From an uncultured Collinsella sp. (GTDB lineage: Bacteria; Actinomycetota; Coriobacteriia; Coriobacteriales; Coriobacteriaceae), in contig CATWVA010000013.1 in the NCBI GenBank assembly GCA_958354105.1, positions 1 to 52,639 on the forward strand: DNA of 52,639 nucleotides, given 5' to 3'. A program made the translations under genes and the position numbers. The notes beneath the pieces were generated by a model. The model searched no databases and was not told the origin of the DNA. It saw only the letters and a list, made by a program, of their open reading frames with translations. This document shows, one piece after another, positions 49,843 to 52,639 of the stretch (positions within the stretch are counted from its first letter, which is position 1; every line of letters starts with the position of its first letter).

Positions 49843-50472
49843 TTACCCTCGCAGGTAGGCGATGGCGATCTGCGTGCGGTTGCGCAGGCCCATTTTGGCT
49901 AGGATCGAGCTAATGTGGTTGCGCACGGTGCCTTCGCCCATATAGGCGGTGGCAGCGATCTCCTTGTTATCGAGGCCGCGGGCGATGAGCTCGGCGACTT
50001 CGAACTCGCGGTCGGTCAGGCTGGCAAAGGCTGCGGGCCGGCGGGGCGTGCCCGTCTTGTCGCCCATCCCGTCAAAGTCAACATCTTCGATCGCCTTGCC
50101 CTCGAGCACGCGTTTGCCATCCATGACCTGCGCCAACGCTGGCGGAATGGCGGCGACATCGGTCTTGATCAGGTAACCGCGGGCGCCCAGCTTGAGCGCC
50201 GATACAATGTACTCGTCATCCGAGAATGTCGTCAGAAACACCACGCGTGCCGCGGGGTCGTGCTCAAGGATTTCGCGCGCCGCCGAAAGCCCGTCGCGCC
50301 CCGGCATCTGAATGTCGAGCAGCGCGATATCGGGCGCGTGCTCGGCGTAGAGTGCCACCGCGTCGTTGCCGTCGGCTCCGGTGCCCACCACTTCGATCTG
50401 CGGCTGGGCGCCCAGGATAATCTTGAGCGAATCGACTACCAAGCGGTCGTCGTCGACAACTATGAGCCTCAT
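49843..50472 (-). CDS. NarL/LuxR-family response regulator
   Basis: A 209-residue two-component regulator. The receiver domain starts MRLIVVDDDRLVVDSLKIIL; D53 in LLDIQMPGRDG is the phospho-acceptor, and LTTFSDDEYI and YLIKTD carry the conserved Thr and Lys. A LuxR-type HTH occupies about 148-209 (LTDREFEVAELIARGLDNKE, then VRNHISSILAKMGLRNRTQ). The start overlaps the kinase stop by 4 bp. Its likely target is the divergent ABC transporter, by analogy with kinase-regulator-ABC groups. Confidence 0.94.
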   Translation of the reverse strand: MRLIVVDDDRLVVDSLKIILGAQPQIEVVGTGADGNDAVALYAEHAPDIALLDIQMPGRDGLSAAREILEHDPAARVVFLTTFSDDEYIVSALKLGARGYLIKTDVAAIPPALAQVMDGKRVLEGKAIEDVDFDGMGDKTGTPRRPAAFASLTDREFEVAELIARGLDNKEIAATAYMGEGTVRNHISSILAKMGLRNRTQIAIAYLRG

Positions 50473-51614
50473 CGGGCGTCATCTCCTTGCTGTTTGGGGA
50501 CGGTGGCAAACACACGCCAGCCGCCGGCGCCGGCACGCGGGCCGGCGGTGAAAGTGCCGCCAAGCGCCTCGACGCGCTCGCGCATGGAGACGAGCCCCAT
50601 GCCTTCTGCGACGTTGCTGCTGCTCGCCGGGGTCGCGTCTGCGCCATCATCGGTAACGATGAGCTGGTAAAACGACGGATGCTCCATGCACCGCACGGTA
50701 ATGGTTTTGGCATGGGCGTGGCGCATGGTGTTGGAGAGCGCCTCGCGCAGGACCGCCGCAAAGCAGTTCGCGACGTTTGCGGGCGCATGTTCGGTCATAA
50801 CTTCAAGCTCAATCCGCGGACCGCCGTCCGAGCGCGCGCCTTCAACGATGCGTTCGAGCTGCACGGAAAGGTCGACGGCGTTGTCGTTGAGCGCGTGGAC
50901 GCTGGCGCGCACGAGCTGGAGCGCCTCGTCAACGGTGTATTTGACGTCGGCGAAATCGGCGGCGACGCCGGGCTCGTCGGCGTGCACGACGCGCAGGGCC
51001 TCGGTCTGCAGCGAGGCACGCGTGAGCTGGTGCCCGACATTATCGTGGATCTCGCGCGCGATGCGGGCGCGTTCGGCGAGCGTCGCGAGCTCGACTTCGT
51101 AGTCCTGGCGGTCGGCAAGGTCGCGGTTGCGCGCCTCGAGCGCGAGGGCTCGTTCCTGCAGCTCGTCTCGGGTACGGCGCATGCGCTGCTGCTCGCGCTC
51201 TAACTGGGCGGTACGTAGCGATAGCAAGGTGGCGGCAACCGAAAGGATGGCGGTCAGCAGGAGCGTTCGGGCGGTGAGCGCGTCGGTGCGAAGGTCCGCG
51301 ACGAGCGCAAAGACAAAGACGACGCCAATGCCCAGCGCGATCCAGGCGTGCTCACGGCGCACGCGCCGCGCGATGTCATAGAGGGCGAGAGGCGCAAACG
51401 GCACAAACGGCGGCACGAAGACAGCCGCGATGACGTAAACGTAGCTCGCGGCCTCGCTCGCACGGCGGGCGCGGTTCCCCCGTGCGACCTCGGCTAGCGA
51501 GGTGGCAATAACGCCAAGGCAAAACGCCGCGACCAGGTGAGCGTTCACAGCAAGACCCATGGCGGCCGCAATACAGCACGCCAGCACGATCAATTTGTCG
51601 AAAAGCCTGTTCAT
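50469..51614 (-). CDS. HisKA_3-type sensor histidine kinase
   Basis: A 381-residue membrane kinase. About five hydrophobic segments lie in residues 5-135 with very short loops, so it probably senses something in or near the membrane. A coiled coil (about 137-185) leads to the phospho-acceptor H190 in ERARIAREIHDNVGHQL. The HATPase domain has LREALSNTMRHAHAKTI, an IVTDDG box and GMGLVSMRERVEALGG. ATG 51614 is chosen because the hydrophobic region starts there; it lacks a strong ribosome-binding site, and an upstream in-frame ATG (about 30 bp earlier) is an alternative. Confidence 0.9.
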   Translation of the reverse strand: MNRLFDKLIVLACCIAAAMGLAVNAHLVAAFCLGVIATSLAEVARGNRARRASEAASYVYVIAAVFVPPFVPFAPLALYDIARRVRREHAWIALGIGVVFVFALVADLRTDALTARTLLLTAILSVAATLLSLRTAQLEREQQRMRRTRDELQERALALEARNRDLADRQDYEVELATLAERARIAREIHDNVGHQLTRASLQTEALRVVHADEPGVAADFADVKYTVDEALQLVRASVHALNDNAVDLSVQLERIVEGARSDGGPRIELEVMTEHAPANVANCFAAVLREALSNTMRHAHAKTITVRCMEHPSFYQLIVTDDGADATPASSSNVAEGMGLVSMRERVEALGGTFTAGPRAGAGGWRVFATVPKQQGDDAR

Positions 51615-51813
51615 ACGGGTATTGTACGCGAAGCCGCGCATGGTGGAGGGGCCGCCTGCGCAACCGTGACATTCCTCCCGCGTGGCAAAGCGGGGGCGTC
51701 GGCAGGCCGCACGACCAAGACCCTCGCACTCGTGACAAAGCTCACTGGCGCGCGCCGCCCGCTCCTGCGATGATGCAATCGTACCGGGCCACGACCAACA
51801 GAAGGGCCGCCTC

Positions 51814-52639
51814 ATGACAGACATCGTCCACGTCGAAAACCTCGTTAAGCGCTACGACGACCTTATTGCGCTCGACCACTTTAACCTGAGTATCGCCCCC
51901 GGCGAGATCTTTGGCCTGCTGGGCCCCAACGGCTCGGGCAAGACCACGTCCATCAACTGCATCCTGCAGCTGCTCGCCTACGACAAAGGCACCATCGAGC
52001 TGTTCGGCGAGCGCATGACGCCCGCCCGCTACGACCTCAAGCGCCGCATCGGTGTGGTGCCGCAGCAGGTGGCGGTGTTCGACGAGCTCACCGTGCGCGA
52101 GAACATCGACTATTTCTGCAGTCTCTACGTCAACGACCGCAAGCGCCGCCGCGCGCTGGTGGACGAGGCGATCGACTTTGTCGGCCTGGGCGACTTTACC
52201 AAGTTCCGCCCCGGCAAGCTCTCGGGCGGCCTGGCGCGCCGGCTCAACATTGCCTGCGGCATCGCGCACAAGCCCGAGCTCATCTTTTTTGACGAACCCA
52301 CGGTGGCGGTCGACCCGCAAAGCCGCAACGCCATCCTGGAGGGCATCTGCCGCCTGCGCGACGAGGGCGCCACGGTGGTGTATACCAGCCATTACATGGA
52401 GGAAGTCGAGCAGATCTGCAGCCGCATCATGATCATGGACGGTGGGCGCGTGCTGGCGCAGGGCACTAACGACGAGCTCAAGCGCATGATTCAGATGGGC
52501 GAGAAGATTGTAATCGAGGTCGGCGAGGTTCCGAGTGCGGCGCTCGGTGCCGTCGCAAGCCTGCCGCACGTTCTGGACCTTTCGGCAACGGCGGGACAGC
52601 TCACGTTTTCGTGCGAAGCGAGCCCGCACAACCTGACGG
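51814..52639 (+). CDS. ABC transporter ATP-binding protein (truncated by window end)
   Basis: At least 275 residues, open to the window edge. Walker A is GPNGSGKTT (about 38-46), the Q-loop is GVVPQQVAVFDELTV, the signature is LSGGLARR, Walker B is LIFFDEPTVAVDPQ and the switch His is in YTSHYMEEVEQI. This is the DrrA/CcmA-like group that pairs with ABC-2 type permeases for drug, lantibiotic or sugar-lipid export; the permease would be expected just beyond the window. It is divergent from the kinase gene across 199 bp, which suggests control by that two-component pair. Confidence 0.92.
   Translation, partial: MTDIVHVENLVKRYDDLIALDHFNLSIAPGEIFGLLGPNGSGKTTSINCILQLLAYDKGTIELFGERMTPARYDLKRRIGVVPQQVAVFDELTVRENIDYFCSLYVNDRKRRRALVDEAIDFVGLGDFTKFRPGKLSGGLARRLNIACGIAHKPELIFFDEPTVAVDPQSRNAILEGICRLRDEGATVVYTSHYMEEVEQICSRIMIMDGGRVLAQGTNDELKRMIQMGEKIVIEVGEVPSAALGAVASLPHVLDLSATAGQLTFSCEASPHNLT

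Overview
The window looks like a chromosomal segment of a high-GC, anaerobic, gut-type actinobacterium, most likely Collinsella or a close Coriobacteriia relative. The basis is indirect: very G/C-rich third codon positions, an Ech-type membrane [NiFe] hydrogenase operon, an NfnAB-like electron-bifurcating transhydrogenase, a BaiCD/enoate-reductase-like flavoenzyme, and very abundant palindromic intergenic repeats. No rRNA or taxonomic marker is present, so the genus is an inference.

Layout. 0-6 kb: tail of an unidentified gene, a parvulin-type foldase, a YqeY protein, a complete polar amino-acid ABC importer (ATPase, Tat-exported lipoprotein, two permeases) and a cytidylate-kinase-like protein. 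6.1-6.55 kb: a three-unit array of 80-bp palindromes. 6.5-14.3 kb, minus strand: NfnB/NfnA, pth, a nuclease-like gene bracketed by two about 203-bp inverted-repeat elements, prs and glmU. 14.5-17.8 kb: an ECF vitamin-type importer (T, fused A-A', S). 18.3-25.1 kb: exonuclease III, sirtuin, a FolP-FolK fusion, a biotin-ligase-like protein, an AAA/DUF4143 ATPase bracketed by 41-bp palindromes, coaX, and an initiator tRNA with its own promoter and terminator. 25.2-25.7 kb: a six-unit array of the same 80-bp palindromes. 25.8-27.8 kb: an OYE-type flavoenzyme. 28.1-42.0 kb: a four-gene surface locus with three single-pass membrane proteins followed by a 3628-residue secreted GLUG-type giant. 42-43.1 kb: a third inverted-repeat element, 20-bp tandem repeats and a double-HTH protein. 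43.4-49.1 kb: an ech-type hydrogenase operon with echA and echB fused. 49.1-49.8 kb: a cluster of composite repeats. 49.8-52.6 kb: a histidine kinase/response regulator pair divergent from a truncated ABC ATPase gene.

How the genes fit together. The Ech-like hydrogenase would couple reduced ferredoxin to H2 and an ion gradient, and NfnAB would link ferredoxin, NADH and NADPH; together they suggest a fermentative, H2-evolving anaerobe. The two importers supply amino acids and a vitamin-like ligand, while FolPK and CoaX serve folate and CoA synthesis. GlmU and Prs serve cell wall and nucleotide precursors. The giant surface locus is the main accessory region.

The least explained parts are (i) the 80-bp-period palindrome arrays with an invariant 25-nt centre, (ii) several further palindrome or inverted-repeat families that bracket single accessory genes, and (iii) the four-gene surface locus. 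All functional statements come from reading motifs by eye; no database search was run.
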